A stretch of DNA of 64,000 nt from Echinostoma caproni (GCA_900618425.1 UZAN01039889.1:7260-71259), one strand, 5' to 3'; shown: positions 1 to 12,183, counted from the first letter of the stretch. Made by a program: numbers and translations. Notes: generated by a model from the letters alone, not told the origin.

Positions 1-1236
1 GGAGACAACTAGCCATAGCAGAGTAAGATGATGGTTGTATTTGATCGCAGCAGAGAAGAGTTGCACAAATCCAATCTGGATGATAGTCCGGGCTGATTAG
101 CCATTTTCCCCCCACGATTTCGTTTGGAAAGTGATGGCTCAATTTGAAATGCAGCTGAGACCACGTGATATAAAGCTGTTATCGAACGCCCAACAAAGCA
201 TAGCGCGTATTGATTTGACCAACAAATTCAAATCACGTCGCCCGCCCATTTGGCAATGGATTTATCTCACTGGTGGCCAACGTGTAATTCAGCATATTGT
301 TGAAGCTGATCTACTGAGCCAGTTTTCTAATGAATTTCTTTTTACCTGTCAAAAGAATTAAATATCTACACCGCCTAACGAGTTTGAAGGGGTATGATTA
401 TTGAGCGCATTGTTGTTGGTCTCCTGCATACGCCAATTCGGAAATAGCAAAATTTTCTGCACTGATAACGGAGATTTTTGATAACCGTCACTCTAAAAAT
501 GCTTTCACGGAAGTCATATTTTTCACATATGATGGTTGGTATATCTTCTCGCTTGAGCTTGGTGGTAGAAAACGGTTAGACCTGAATAAATATTATTTTT
601 TCACATTTATACAGTTTCTAGAGGGGTTGATTTCAATGTCAAATTCGTTTTATTAACGCGCAGCAGCTAGGATTTTAATTTAATCGGAAACGTTTCCCTC
701 TATCAGAAACAAGGGTAAGTCAGCTACCTTGCCATTGGTCGCCAGTGGTAAAAGTGTGCGGTGTATTAGATGAAACTTACAAATTCTGTTTGGCAGTTAA
801 TTTGGTGGATTCCATCCTAAAGAGACTGCCTCCAGTGCTCAAAATTGAAGAGGAGCAAATGGAACATGCACGAGATGAAAGTTCAATACCTGTATAAAGT
901 CTATGAGTCATTTTAATAAATAAATTACAATTAGGTTTTCTACTGTGACCTTGTTATCTTACAACTGATGCATTAGCAAAAATCACTGAAATCGCGAAAT
1001 TGTACATTTTAATGGCATGTGGCTAATAGAAGCAGTGACAAGTGAATATTATATCAGATATGTTGCATCTGATGTGGGGCAATATCATATTCAGTCCCGT
1101 GAATGAGACTGGAAAAATAAAGCATTGAGAGGAACAAATGTAAAAAAAATCAGGATGCTGCACGAGTTTGGTCAATACCTGTATAGTATACATATTATCG
1201 AGAAATGATAGATATGTCCTCAACTGCATTTTGATA
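1..1236 (+). repeat. Dispersed repeat A, copy 1 (left end cut by window)
   Basis: This stretch aligns along nearly its whole length with 19600-20775 in the same orientation. Shared blocks include the region around 220-290 (matching 19840-19910), the 'gttgttggt' region near 410, the 'tttctagaggggttgatt' region near 615, and the 'gaggagcaaatg' region near 850. Both copies contain an open stretch encoding KFKS(R/H)RPxIWQW(I/V)YL, at 131-361 here, so the element may once have been coding. It also has an internal direct repeat: about 849-900 resembles about 1129-1190 ('GCACGAG' followed by 'TCAATACCTGTAT'). I do not recognise the family. The true left end may lie outside the window. Confidence 0.75.
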
Positions 1237-3839
1237 TTATTAAATACATCGGTCTACTCATTACCACTCATCAAAACTCAATCATCTCTATAATTTTGAC
1301 AACACGTTGTCTCCATACGTATTTGAGTTTAGGATGGAATCAAATACTCTCACTTTTATTGGGAAAGATTAGCATTGAATCACATGTAGAATTCTTCGAG
1401 TTTTAATTTGAAAAACATTCATGCAGTTTTTATGTAAATCTACACTGCGAGGGTAAACGGATCAAGAGGTTTGATACACATGCTCTTTTGGTGTTACAAA
1501 AGACTTTGTGTTCAAGCAGATAACAGTAACAGTTTCTTTTTATTTAACTGACGCACAGCATACTGAGCATAACCTAAGCAAAATCCAGGGTGAGATATTT
1601 CCGATGAGAGGACATCTATTTGGAAGGTTATGTTTGAGGTAACTGATTCATCTGTTACAGGCGCAAGGAATGTGATGAAGTTTGAAATGCTAACCCCATT
1701 ATTCGATTTTCGGCTGCCATTTGCGACTTACGTTGTCCACCTCCTAACGACATTGCCGAGGATAAATCATCCCGTTACCCATCAGCATGGGGAACTTTAT
1801 TGACAGATGGATAAAACCAAACTATGCATGCTCAAAAAATTGATAATGAGTAGTTTCATAGTGTTGTGAAAGCAGATTGATTGGAGCATTCGAAGCAGTT
1901 CGTCTCTTAAAAACACAACTATGCAGTACCTCAGAGAGAAACATGGAAAACAGAAAAAATAAATCAAATTAACAGAAGCTGAATATTGCCAACAGTTGAA
2001 GTAACTCTTGTCTGTTATCAGTTCAAGTTTCAAGGTTTCATATGATCCTGAACTCGAAGCACTTCATAGCAGCAAAGGGATGCACACATTGTAAACAAAG
2101 GTTTTTGAGATGATTTCACACGTCTATGCATCTTGCAATTCCAAAAGATAGTATACTTTAGCAAGACAATAGAAATGTAGCTATTCTCGGTAATCTCGAT
2201 TAGGTGATGTCTTGAAGGTTAAAAGCAACGCAACTGGGTGGCGAGCATGTCTATCAGACCAAGTGGGATAGGTCATAATGGAGACAACGTCGATATGACA
2301 CTCAGCAGAGGCCAATAAGAACAGATGATATACCTAAAGATAACACGTTTAAGATCTCATGAATAATAGGGATGTAGACCCACAAAAATAGAAAATTGAC
2401 AAGGTAGGTTGGAACTGTTTGATTTTCGAGATACATTACAATATGTTTGGTATGAAAAATGTTCAAACACTTATTATAAGATACGACAAAATGTTTTAGA
2501 GTCAGTCAGAAACTTTGAAGGGTAAAGTATGATTCGGTTCTCATGATTTCTCACCTTTACAATATTTTCACTGTTCGAATATTCCGTGGAAGCAATCTTT
2601 TCCCCTAGCCATAGCTACAAAGAAAATAGCGAGAAAACAGGTGAAATGAGATCCACATATGTTTTCCTGTTTTCTCTCATACACAACTGTAAATCCGTAT
2701 AAACTGAGACAATTAGGAAGAAACATAGTTGTCATCTGTCTCGGACAGAAATGCATGGAAACAAATTGGCATTTTCAAAAACACATTCCTTCCTGCTCCA
2801 TATAAATATGTAACAGAATAACACTACGCGAGTGCGCGTGTCTACCAGACCAAGCAGAGCGTAAATCATGGATTGAGTGAGTGCAGGAACGATTGAAATA
2901 CTCTCTGCATTCAACAGTTACGTTTGTGAGCCCTGCGAAGAAACAAAATAGTCAGTCAAACTGCAGACACAATCTATTCTCATTCATTTTTTAGTTCTAG
3001 AAACTAAAAGCTTAATTGATTGCCGGTGGACGAATTCTTTTGTATCAGTATATACAAAATTTGTCACCGCATTTTTAGTTTTAGATACTCAATGAATCAG
3101 TCGACCCTGTATCTCTGTTTGTTAAGTTTCTCACAATCGTATACATAGTTTTGTGTGCTGTTCGATTTACTACACAGACATGGGGCGAGCTTACATATTG
3201 TGACTTTCAAGCGTGATGGATGATACACTACTGCGAGGATCATTATGGGGTTTCGATCATTTGAAACATGTATCACTAAATATATGTAGTCTACATTTCG
3301 GTGCTGACTATAATACCTTGAAGTAACTGATGTTTGTCTACCGAAATATCGACAATAAAATCGCTCGACAGGCTATTACTAAGTAGAATATGACTTAGGA
3401 TCAGCATCCCCGTTGATGCTTTACCGTTGGTGACGGGGTAATTTGTCGGAAAATGCTGATAATAATTTGGAACTGGGCAACATTTCTTGGTCCACCCAAA
3501 CAAAGCCGGACACTATTGACCTTTATCTGCGTGAAATATCTGTTTTTAGGTAAAATAATTATTGCTATATTATCTTCTTCGTATGGAAACAAATGCGCAG
3601 TCTTTTATGGGTCGATCACCCTTACAGATAGTTTGTTACCACAAAACGTCGAAAGACTGTAAACATTTCGGTAATCGAAAATTATCGCATTATTAGTGTG
3701 TGCTTATATGTTGTTTGTTTTCAAATCGATCATTTTAGTAAGATGATAGCACAGCGGACAATGAAATAATGTTTTTCATTAGAATTCGCAAAAATAGAAA
3801 TTCTGAATGGATAGGCTGGTAGTGCAGAGTGATTCTTAC
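1237..3839. other. Non-coding stretch downstream of the RA-domain exons
   Basis: No convincing exon seen. The minus-strand gene whose exons end at 3840 should continue here or past the left edge with a PH domain. I looked on the minus strand for the PH strand-and-tryptophan pattern and for good acceptor/donor pairs and found none I would defend. All longer open frames in this interval look random in composition. Confidence 0.5.
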
Positions 3840-3961
3840 CGGTGCGTTCTCAAACATGCCATACATGTCCTCCCGTTCTTCGAAAAATACCAGATTTTCA
3901 CATCCCACTGTCCAGTTGCCCAAACAGTCAATAATCAGTTCGTCATCCTCAAAGCACCGTT
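3840..3961 (-). CDS. MRL/Grb7-type adaptor, exon carrying second half of RA domain
   Basis: Internal exon of 122 bp. The acceptor is 'ctgtctcaaaacacag' and the donor is GTAAGAATC right after an Ala-Pro codon pair. It encodes ERCFEDDELIIDCLGNWT followed by an acidic stretch ending MYGMFENAP. ER-x-FEDxE, then a hydrophobic patch, NWT, EN, a Phe-rich strand and an (E/K)-x-Y-x-x-F segment is the second half of the Ras-association domain in MIG-10/RIAM/lamellipodin and, less closely, Grb7/10/14. The first codon is completed by the G ending the previous exon, restoring Leu-Glu-Arg. In this family the RA domain binds a small GTPase (Rap1 or Ras) at the membrane and cooperates with a following PH domain to link signalling to actin. 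The MRL choice over Grb7 rests on the NWT..EN and acidic spacing and is not certain. Confidence 0.8.
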
Positions 3962-4292
3962 CTGTGTTTTGAGACAGCAAGATTGACATCATAAATGAAG
4001 TGCGCGTAATACAAGAACTCGAATATAGGAAATAAGGGAACATATTGAAAATACATATCAGGCGGTTTACATACTGATTATAATCAACAACTTGTTCAGT
4101 GGCTCTACATTATAAGATCACGCACTGCCATCTTGCGACTGAAGCTATAATCGAAAGCTCAATTCAGCTGTTCGTAGACGTGCAACGCAAACCAGTAGAA
4201 GTAGCGCATTGTCAACCGATTCATCTATAACACGAGATCCATGGGTGGAACGGATCTCACTGAAAACCTTGGGCGTCGTGCTCATGATTATT

Positions 4293-4394
4293 GGGGAAAT
4301 TAGCTTGTCCTAGCCACGATGAATGAAAACCAAAATACCAACGCATTTTGGTTTTGGTTTTCATTCGCCGTGGCCAAGACAGGCTAATTTCCTC
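4293..4394. repeat. Inverted repeat / hairpin, 43-bp arms
   Basis: The left arm 4293-4335 and right arm 4352-4394 are reverse complements with about 6 mismatches in 43 positions, separated by 16 bases. The inner part contains 'gaatgaaaaccaaaa' and its exact complement. It lies in the intron between the two RA-domain exons, about 330 bases from the nearer splice site. No coding capacity. It could be a small foldback or MITE remnant, or a structured element within the pre-mRNA. Confidence 0.85.
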
Positions 4395-5804
4395 GATTCA
4401 CCTAAAGTTTCGTATTTAAGTGCTGCCACAGAAGAGACTGCAGTAATTGACGAGACACACATTATTGTTTGAGCTATCCACGAGAACTGGAATATGATCA
4501 TCTGGAGTATGTCAATACCGATCCATATGTGGTTCAAAATATGCAATACATCGGCAGTATGGTCGCATAAAAAAGTGATGAGCTTTAACCATTTAGGAAA
4601 CAGTATCGTGTGATGGTAAAGGTGCCACATAAGCTAATCTTTAATAAACCACCTGCAAACCTCTGGGATTGGAAAAACAGTGAATGCTTTGTGAATCGCT
4701 AAATTGGATAGACAATTTCAAAGTTCTTTTCAAGTGAATCAAGAAAATCGGCTTTAGTGTTAGGGTACCCCTGATTACACGATCTTCTCGTGAAGATCAA
4801 AACATCGAATATATCATTTCCTTTTTCATATTATTCATAAGTATAAATAACACATTAGTCGAGTTCTTTGGGAACTGAATCTGAGTATATTTGACTAAAA
4901 CTCCAACAAATATTTAACCCAGAAATCCAGTCTGACTTCCAGCGTCCTGCTGCATGCCAACAATGAATTCATCAAACATTTACTTTCCCGACGCACGGAT
5001 GTTTCATGAGGCTGTGCAAAAACCGATGAAAATAAAACAACTCTACTGTTTCTGATCGTGAATTTGCTACTCAAAATGATAACTTGGTTGATGATGATGA
5101 TGCTAAAATTTAAACAATATTCATTTTCTACGAAATAGAAATGCGCGTAATTTACTGGAATATAACGATTCATTTCTCACTGAGACGAAGTTAAAATGCT
5201 AGTATTTAAGAATCCGTCAGAAACTGACTTTTTTCATACAATCCGACTCAAAAGTTTTCAAGCCATTTTCGGATCTTTCTTGTGTAGATCTCGTTCCAGA
5301 TTTTAAAGTCGGTGAAAAAGCAGATGAAACTTCTCAAGGGGTTAACCCAGATTTATAGCACACAGCTTTTTTCGGTGGTACCTCTCAATAATGCATTTCA
5401 TCATTGTGGTGCACGAAAATAGTTGGCCAGAGGGATTCATGTTATCTGCGTTGAGCAAAAATTCGTCGTCGGCGTTGTGCTCCTGATTATTTGTAATGAT
5501 GCTCGTAACTCCAGGGTTGAAGCAGGCTTATAAGAGGTTTCCTTGCGTGTAGTGAATTGCTCTCAGCGCATTAATTTACATGCTTGCAATGGAATTGCAC
5601 TGCGACAGTTAATTTAATGAGTTGAAACAATTTTGCATTCCACTAGAGGACGTTCCTTATGTCGCTGGAAAAACTCATCAATGAGTGTAACGGGTAGTTT
5701 TAATTGAGCTTACTACTTGTGGAGTACGAAAAAAGTAGTGGGCTTAATTTCAGACCGACAAATCTTCAAACACTGTATTCGTTTCCTTGCTCGCGAAAAC
5801 TTAC

Positions 5805-5964
5805 CCAACTTCATCGAGGGTATTTTTTCCACCAGTGCGTACTTTTTGGACCAAGTCAAATTGTTTTTCTCCAGCAGAGTTTCGATCACGGACAGGGTGG
5901 TCGTATCCGGACCGACCGACACGGCTTTTGTTGTTCGATTCGGGTGATAGACTCGGAGAATGAG
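5805..5964 (-). CDS. MRL/Grb7-type adaptor, exon carrying first half of RA domain
   Basis: Internal exon of 160 bp, acceptor 'cgctatattcgtcag', donor G|GTAAGTTTT. It starts in phase 0 with LILRVYHPNRTTKAVSVG, then DTTTLSVIETLLEKN, then a Trp and KKYALVEKIPSMKL, and ends one base into a Glu codon. This is the ubiquitin-like beta-beta-alpha-beta start of a Ras-association domain: a basic first strand, a Thr-rich turn, the helix with LLEK, and the (A/C)L(V/Y)E strand leading to LER. It joins in frame to 3840-3961 and, upstream, in phase 0 to 8941-9615, giving RKGTDK followed by LILRV. The domain would bind activated Rap/Ras. Unusually there is no coiled coil just before it, which MRL proteins usually have. 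Confidence 0.82.
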
Positions 5965-7290
5965 CTGACGAATATAGCGATCAGAAAAATAAATTGAAAT
6001 AGATGATTCAAGATAAGTCTGGAAGCTTGTGTTTATGTGTCCGTGCAAAGAAAATACAAAGAAAGGACTCAAACAGCGAGACATGCTGTATGTTTTACGC
6101 TTGTTTGTCTGCTATTACTTACTTATCCCCAAAACTCTTTGAATTCGAGAAAAAGGTTTGATAACTATTTCCACATTTGTGTAAAATAACCACGACAGAT
6201 GAGATGCTGGGAGACATATTTTTCTTTACAGTATGTATATTTTGGGTTTTGAACAAAACAGGTGATATAATATGTGTCGTTTATTATCGATTTACCTTGC
6301 TCTGAATCAGTTATCTCCACATATATGAAATATATTACAATGATGCAAGAAGAATACTAAATACCATCCTTTATATGGTAACAGCAGATGAAAATAAATT
6401 TTGTGGTTGTTGCGTAATTATCATAGACGTTTGATTTTGAGTGAACCAACATTTCTTCTCGTTGTTGTGCATAGATAGGTGACTGAGAGCTTAATAAGTT
6501 GATGATTAATATCACTTCTGCTCATGTATTGTTACTCGTTTTACACAAACGGCTCAAAGGGAAACGATGTTTTCGATAGACATAGGGGTTTGAAAACCAT
6601 TGGCAAAGTAACAGTGAATAAAAGATTACTAATAATCGAAATTCCTACGCATGTCAGTAAGTCGTTATTTGCTTGATTCATTCTAATGGATGTATTTTCT
6701 GAAAATCGGATTTGGAAGGTCGCGGAATTCGAAAAATTGTTTTCTAACAATTCCATTGCTAAACGTCTGCGGAATGTGAATCCTCTGTCTACTACAATAC
6801 ATTTCATTTGTAATTTACTCAAACAGGCTCTCCAGAGGGTCAAGCAAGATAGCACCAATTTACAACGAACGCGCGTACAAACTTCAGTCAATAAAAGCGT
6901 CATGATATGCCCTAAAAAACGAAACTTTTGATATCGTATTTATAAGTGACTCAACGCTGTTTAGGGTTTGTAACGAATCCAGCGTTGCAACGACTAGATA
7001 TATTCCCTACTGGATCAGAGAGTACGTATCCTCTCTATTTAAATGTGCAATGCTGACATTAGAATTCATTCATAATATTTCGTACAATAGAACTAAGTTT
7101 GTTGCTATTACGCCCATCAGTATTCTAACAGTCAAGTTGGGAAGATTGGTGTGCAGCTGCCAGCAATTGACTTTGGATTTACGTCTGAATGTATAACACG
7201 ATATCATAAGTGATGTACCACTTGCATTAAGCTATATGTGCCTAGAATGATCATTTCCTGCATGGGAGGCGCCTTGTATCCATGTACTCC
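5965..7290. other. Intron sequence with no recognised feature
   Basis: AT-rich intronic DNA of the minus-strand adaptor gene. Open frames on both strands at about 6541-6931 mirror each other and lack recognisable motifs or splice sites, so I treat them as chance. Nothing else seen. Confidence 0.5.
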
Positions 7291-7299
7291 AAAATGCTA

Positions 7300-7930
7300 G
7301 TGCACTTTGCGAAATGTTTTATTCTTGTGTTCGCAACTCAAAGACAGGATTCCTTCTTCTGCAGTCGCATTTTATGTGTACCGGTTTACGTGTTCCTGTG
7401 GAGCAACATATATCAGCCACACTAGCAGGCGCCTATCTACACGAGCTCGGGAACTTTATCCGGCTTGGCTGAACACGGGTGTGATTAAAACTATTATAGG
7501 TTCCATCGTTCCACACCTCGTCGAGTCCGAACACACATTGAGCATGATTAAAGTATTTCGGCATCTCTACTGTGTTCGGGGTCGCAGATCCAAGCCGATT
7601 AAAACTCGCATCCTAGCCACTGCAGAGGCGGTTGGAATTCTTCTACATAATCCCCCGTTGTGCGCCCAAACACGTGTTTGTGAAGTCACTCTCAATCTGC
7701 CATGGCTGGCCCTCCACCTCCCCCCCCCACTCCACCTCACTCCCGAAATCACACAATTAACACGGATCAAGCTTGAGGTCCGATGGCAGGATCAGTCATA
7801 TCCGGTTTTGTGAAATTCAAACAGAAAACAATACCAACAATCACCAGTTGAATAATCGATAATTATGCTTCCTCTTTTCTATACAAAATGACGTGATATA
7901 AAATGTGACGTATTAGCGAGTTGACGAGTC
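7300..7930 (+). pseudogene. 5'-truncated Penelope-like element, GIY-YIG endonuclease end
   Basis: The open frame from 7307 encodes KDRIPSSAVAFYVYRFTC followed by SCGATYISHTSRRLSTRAR. That is the start of the GIY-YIG endonuclease found at the C terminus of Penelope-like retroelements: two close cysteines, YI(G)-x-T, and the Arg-rich helix. The usual YIG glycine is Ser here. Downstream, HLVESEHT..IKVFR and TAEAVGILLHNPPLCAQTR match the tail of the same domain as seen in the other copies in this window. No reverse transcriptase precedes it, as expected for 5' truncation during insertion. The 3' tail near 7866-7910 ('atgcttcctc') resembles the tail of the copy at 17837, so the element probably runs to about 7930. 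It sits in the adaptor-gene intron, opposite to its transcription. Confidence 0.8.
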
Positions 7931-8940
7931 ACCGAGCAAAAGCTTTTTCGCTAAAGTGAATTTTTTATTCAATGTTTTATTTTCTCTTAAATCTGCCAAA
8001 AATAGTGTACTCGTACACTGCTGATGGACGGTTATACAGCATTCGCCGTTTTATAACCCAATGAAGTCTAACGATGTTGCCGACAACGTCAAATGAGAAA
8101 AGAATGAAATAGATTTTTTGAGATAACATAGTGATTGAATTATGAATCCTACTAAATTGTTCGTAAATTGCTTATTTCCAGAACTGTGCGAAAACTGCTT
8201 TTTGCTCTGACTACCTTTGGGTGTCTCTTTACACATAAGAAATAGATCGATCTCATCTTGTCTCCAACGCGTATGGTAAAACACGTTGAGATTTTATTCG
8301 TTAAAATAGGTAATATAAATTTTTGAGCTATCCAAATATTACGGTGGTCAAAACAACATTCGTCAAGTCGCAATCAGTGACATTCAGAGTATCGCTGTAT
8401 TTCAATGGATTTCAGATACAGAGTGCTTCTGCCCGCGGCTACGTTTATCATCTGCTTCACTGTATCCACTGTGTGCCTGGTAGGTGGCATTTCTGATAAG
8501 ATTATTGATTAAGTAGGGAAGTATTTGATACCTGACTTGTAACACTGTTCGAGTCATTACACAATAAGAAAACGTGATCACACAGGGCACATTGAACGTT
8601 TAAGTCGGTAATTTACTCGGATATTTATTTCTTAGCACGAAACAGTTAGAATCCTATTGATTGAACGTTTTCTGACACAGTTAAAACTATCTGAAACAGT
8701 TGGATCCTAATTTCAACTTTATGTTGCTCATTGTTTTAGGCCAAACAATCTCGATCCTTTTGACCAGCATGTTGTCAATGGTCGCAAGTGATTTGTCTGA
8801 CTACTCGCCACTGCTTCTGAATCAAAATGTGTTTGAAATCCGTCAAAGGACTGAGTAACTGGTCAAATTTCGAATATTTAGATTTTGTAACATTCCAGAA
8901 AAATGCAAACCATCTGGGTGAAGATTAGCAATATACTTAC

Positions 8941-9615
8941 TTTGTCCGTTCCTTTCCTAACAGATACCTCAGTAGTTCTGTAGGGATTCAGATCAGCTGG
9001 ATTCCACGTTTTGATCCGTCCGTTTTCGTCCGGAATCGGACAGGGTGAATCGCGACATGCGGAGCGACTTCGCTGCAGCTGTTGTTGTTGTTGTTGTTGT
9101 TGAGTGGTTATTCGCGTTGGATCGTAGTCAAATGATCCTCCTCGAGGTTGATACCCGTTCTTCTTTGTCAAATCTATTAGCTGTGGAGTCGCAGAATGAC
9201 TACGAACCATTCCCAAACCGTATCTGGATGAATTATCGGTCGATGACAGCAAGGTGATAGGGACTGGAATGGACACAAGATTGGGTTCATCATCGAAGTG
9301 AGATGCACTGTTGAAGTTGAAGTGATTGGGCTTAGTGTTTGCACTCGTATTATTGTTGTTGTTTTCGTATGGTTGCTGTTTGGTCAAATCAGCCAGGGTC
9401 AGAGGAAACGGTAAATTTACGGGGAAAGTAGGAGAGCGGACAGGTGGGCGAATGGAAGGATTCATACTGTGGCTTCTTTTCACTTGGATTTCACGACGCG
9501 GAGGGCCACTGGTTCCGTCAGATGATGATGGCTCATATTGTCGACCTTGCAAAGTGAAGCGACTTGGTGAAATGGATTCCAAACGCTGTGTTTGACGCTT
9601 TTGCATTTGAATAAG
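8941..9615 (-). CDS. MRL/Grb7-type adaptor, long low-complexity exon before RA domain
   Basis: Exon of 675 bp (225 codons), acceptor 'cactcttttgtcttccgtcag', donor AAA|GTAAGTATA, phase 0 at both ends. It begins LIQMQKRQTQRLESIS and ends VSVRKGTDK, which joins in frame to the RA-domain exon at 5805-5964. The content is Ser-, Pro-, Asn- and Gln-rich, with RSHS repeats (KRSHSMNPS and VRSHSATPQ), RPPVRSPTFP, five Asn in a row and eight Gln in a row. This is typical of the disordered, phosphorylatable N-terminal half of adaptor proteins, and the proline segment could bind SH3 or EVH1 domains. No coiled coil is evident. An alternative acceptor 35 bases upstream ('gtgtattaag') keeps the frame open and would fit the upstream exon's phase, but it has a poor pyrimidine tract. 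Confidence 0.75.
9081..9102. repeat. GTT/CAA microsatellite encoding polyglutamine
   Basis: Seven GTT units on the plus strand read as CAA codons in the minus-strand exon 8941-9615, giving the run of Gln after ITT. A shorter run near 9349-9366 encodes polyasparagine. Both are likely length-variable. Confidence 0.9.
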
Positions 9616-10483
9616 CTGACGGAAGACAAAAGAGTGGAATAATTTGACGTCTTAATACACTGACGCCCTGAACATTCAGATGGATATATTCACTGAAGCC
9701 GCTGACCGTTTATGTGTGTGGTTACCTACGGTTAAAAGCAAGAAAATCATATAGAAGTTCAGTTGAAGATCCCGGTTTTGACCGAGAAGTTGAGTTGAAA
9801 AAGTTAATCTGAGGTCAAGGAATAGCTTTGAAATGGTTAATTGTTTATTGCAGCTTATGAAATCGTGACAAAATTAGAAAAACTTTCAAGATGCGCGCAA
9901 AACAGTTTTGGTTGAGCCCCTTGCATCCTGTAGCCTTACGTTTTAATCACAGCCACTTAACTCATCAGTTGGAAATGAATAGTATGCAAAGGGTTATGTG
10001 GTCAGTGTTTGAGTATTTGTCTCAAGACAACTCATTTTGTGATCATTGTGGAACCGTCTTGAATTGAACGATTAAAACAATTTAATAAGAAAAATCAGGA
10101 AAATTTCAGCTTTCATGGTAAATGCTGTTTATACCCAAATTGTTGTATTCATTCACCCGTTGAAATCTTGAAATGAAGCAGAAGAAGCAAACCTCGGTGA
10201 CTAACACACAGCCAACTCTATGGCTGATCGTTTCAAAGCTTGTGGCATTTCCTCTAACCAAATTGAAGGGTTCAAATCGGTAGTTGAGTTACGAAAGCGA
10301 TTTTAATGCTTTCATTTTTTACATGAAATATTAGGCTTTTCTGTTTAGGGTATTAAAAAATATTTGACATTGGGCAGTGCTTTTTATATTTGCTACTTGA
10401 TTTTTATATCTAATGAACTACAGAAACTACCATGTACGGGTAATATTCCTCTTTGTTTTCTTTCAATGGTTGGCAAAATGTAG

Positions 10484-10547
10484 GGAACAAATGAATTCAC
10501 AAGCGAAAATTCTCAAAGGAGAATATCAATACACAACCCCTGTATCG
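10484..10547 (+). CDS. Candidate plus-strand exon, unidentified protein
   Basis: Splice-bounded island of 64 bp: acceptor 'tggttggcaaaatgtag' with an upstream T-rich tract, donor TCG|GTAAGTGTG. After completing one codon it encodes EQMNSQAKILKGEYQYTTPV then Ser and ends in phase 0, compatible with the phase-0 start at 12116. It lies antisense inside the intron between 8941-9615 and the upstream exons of the minus-strand gene. I do not recognise the protein. An island this short with a good donor can arise by chance, but the phase match with the next two islands raises its credibility. Confidence 0.4.
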
Positions 10548-12115
10548 GTAAGTGTGCATCTCGTCAGGCGTTTAATAATCAGATGCTACAAATGTTTACT
10601 CAGGTGGTCATTTTGTGCAACTGAATTTCGTTCTGGTTCAGATTAATAATTCCGAATTTAACACAACCGCTAAGTTTGAATAAGTGTTACTCTCTCCTCA
10701 GCACTGTTGGTATTTTTAATTTGTGTTCGGCATTATGACACGGATGAGTCTTTTGCCTAAGGAGGCTTTAATCCAGGGAAAAATGAAAACGATTTTTGAG
10801 TTCTGCGAACCTGCTACTGATAACGGAGTTTGATCAAGAGCTTCTCTCACTAATAAATGCTGAATTACCATTGGCCGTGAATGCCTTTTCGACACCAGTG
10901 AGATTTACTTTTATTAGAGGATTAATAAAGAATGCTTTTCTTGATTGAAGTCCATCTGCTCGAAAACTAGGCATTTCTATACTAAAAAGGATAAATCTCT
11001 GGATGTTTATTCTACAAACTACTAAAAGGATTTAAATGATTATTTGCAGGATGACCTCTACATAATAAACCGAGATTGTGGTTGCAATCTAAGAAAGAAT
11101 AGTACATAACCCGAAAGTTTGTAATGTACCTGATAAAGGTGACGGAGTGATTTTGCTAGAGTGCTTTGGTAGGCAGCAAAACATTTTGAAACATCGTTAT
11201 ACCCATATAATTCTGAACTGTTGGTTGGGGAATACAACAATTAACCATTAGTTTGGTTGGATGTACCATAAATAACATTTATGTAAAAACCAACTACAAA
11301 TCATGTATTTTAAATAATGGGTTATTGAGACCCAGTTTGTCAGAAGAAACGGAAATATTTCAAAGATAAAAAGTGGCATTTGTGATAGAGGATTCGTCTG
11401 CCCGTGAGAGTCTAACGTTTAGTCAGTACCATGGAAAGCAAGTGAGACATCATTAGTCACCATTCACAACGGAACTTAAAAATCGCGTCGAACATAATTC
11501 AGATCAACATAACTTGCTTCCAAAGAACCAGATGTCCGGTCACTGGTGAGTAGCTGAGCATGAGGAAGGAATGTACTCATCATTTATTACCCATCGTGGA
11601 TCTCCAGAAAGGCATTCACAATATTCTTGAAGGAGGAAATATGTCATAAAGGATTTGTATTCAAATTGTTTCGGAGTAAAACTTTTTAATTGTGCATGTA
11701 GGTTCATGAGAAGTTTACATCAACTGTCGTTTCCTTCATTATTCGTCATTTCGGTTGGTACGAATGAGCACGCAAGCATAGACTATACATCAGTAAACCA
11801 ATCATTATTTGCAAATAAATCTTATCGTTCTGTGTGTAAGGGAAAAATCCGTTAACTCCGTTTCTGGTTTTCGTTTTATTTACAAAAAAGCAGTCCAAAA
11901 TGTCGTTCAAAAGTGTGGCGTATTTTATGAATATGTTTGTAAATTCCCAAACTTCTCTATCTGACAGCTAGTTGAAAAAGTGAGTGCAAATGGGAAAATG
12001 GAGGTGATGGTGACAGTCCTATCGCGCTTTGTGAAACCGTGAAAAATGCGATTTGGTAAGGGTTATTAGAAATGGGAGGTTTTCACGTAATCGTCTCTTA
12101 ATTACAACACCGCAG

Positions 12116-12183
12116 GAATTCAACTGCAAGTATGCCACTGCTATTGATGGAAACACAATCATACTGAACGGGAGAATAACTTC
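12116..12183 (+). CDS. Candidate plus-strand exon, unidentified protein
   Basis: Island of 68 bp with acceptor 'cttaattacaacaccgcag' and donor TC|GTATGTGTA. It encodes EFNCKYATAIDGNTIILNG then RIT plus two bases of a Ser codon. The composition (alternating hydrophobics, DGNT turn) is protein-like and suggests beta strands. It follows 10484-10547 in phase 0 and ends in phase 2, matching the 16-bp island at 13407. I know no family for it. A run of 'gtatgt' repeats follows the donor. Confidence 0.42.

Noticed and set aside
1728..1800. Possible PH-domain exon on the minus strand ending at a GTAAGTCGC donor
   Set aside because: All frames hit stops before any acceptable acceptor, and no PH motif appears.
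6541..6931. Overlapping open frames on both strands
   Set aside because: No motif, no splice sites, and each mirrors the other; consistent with a locally stop-poor stretch.
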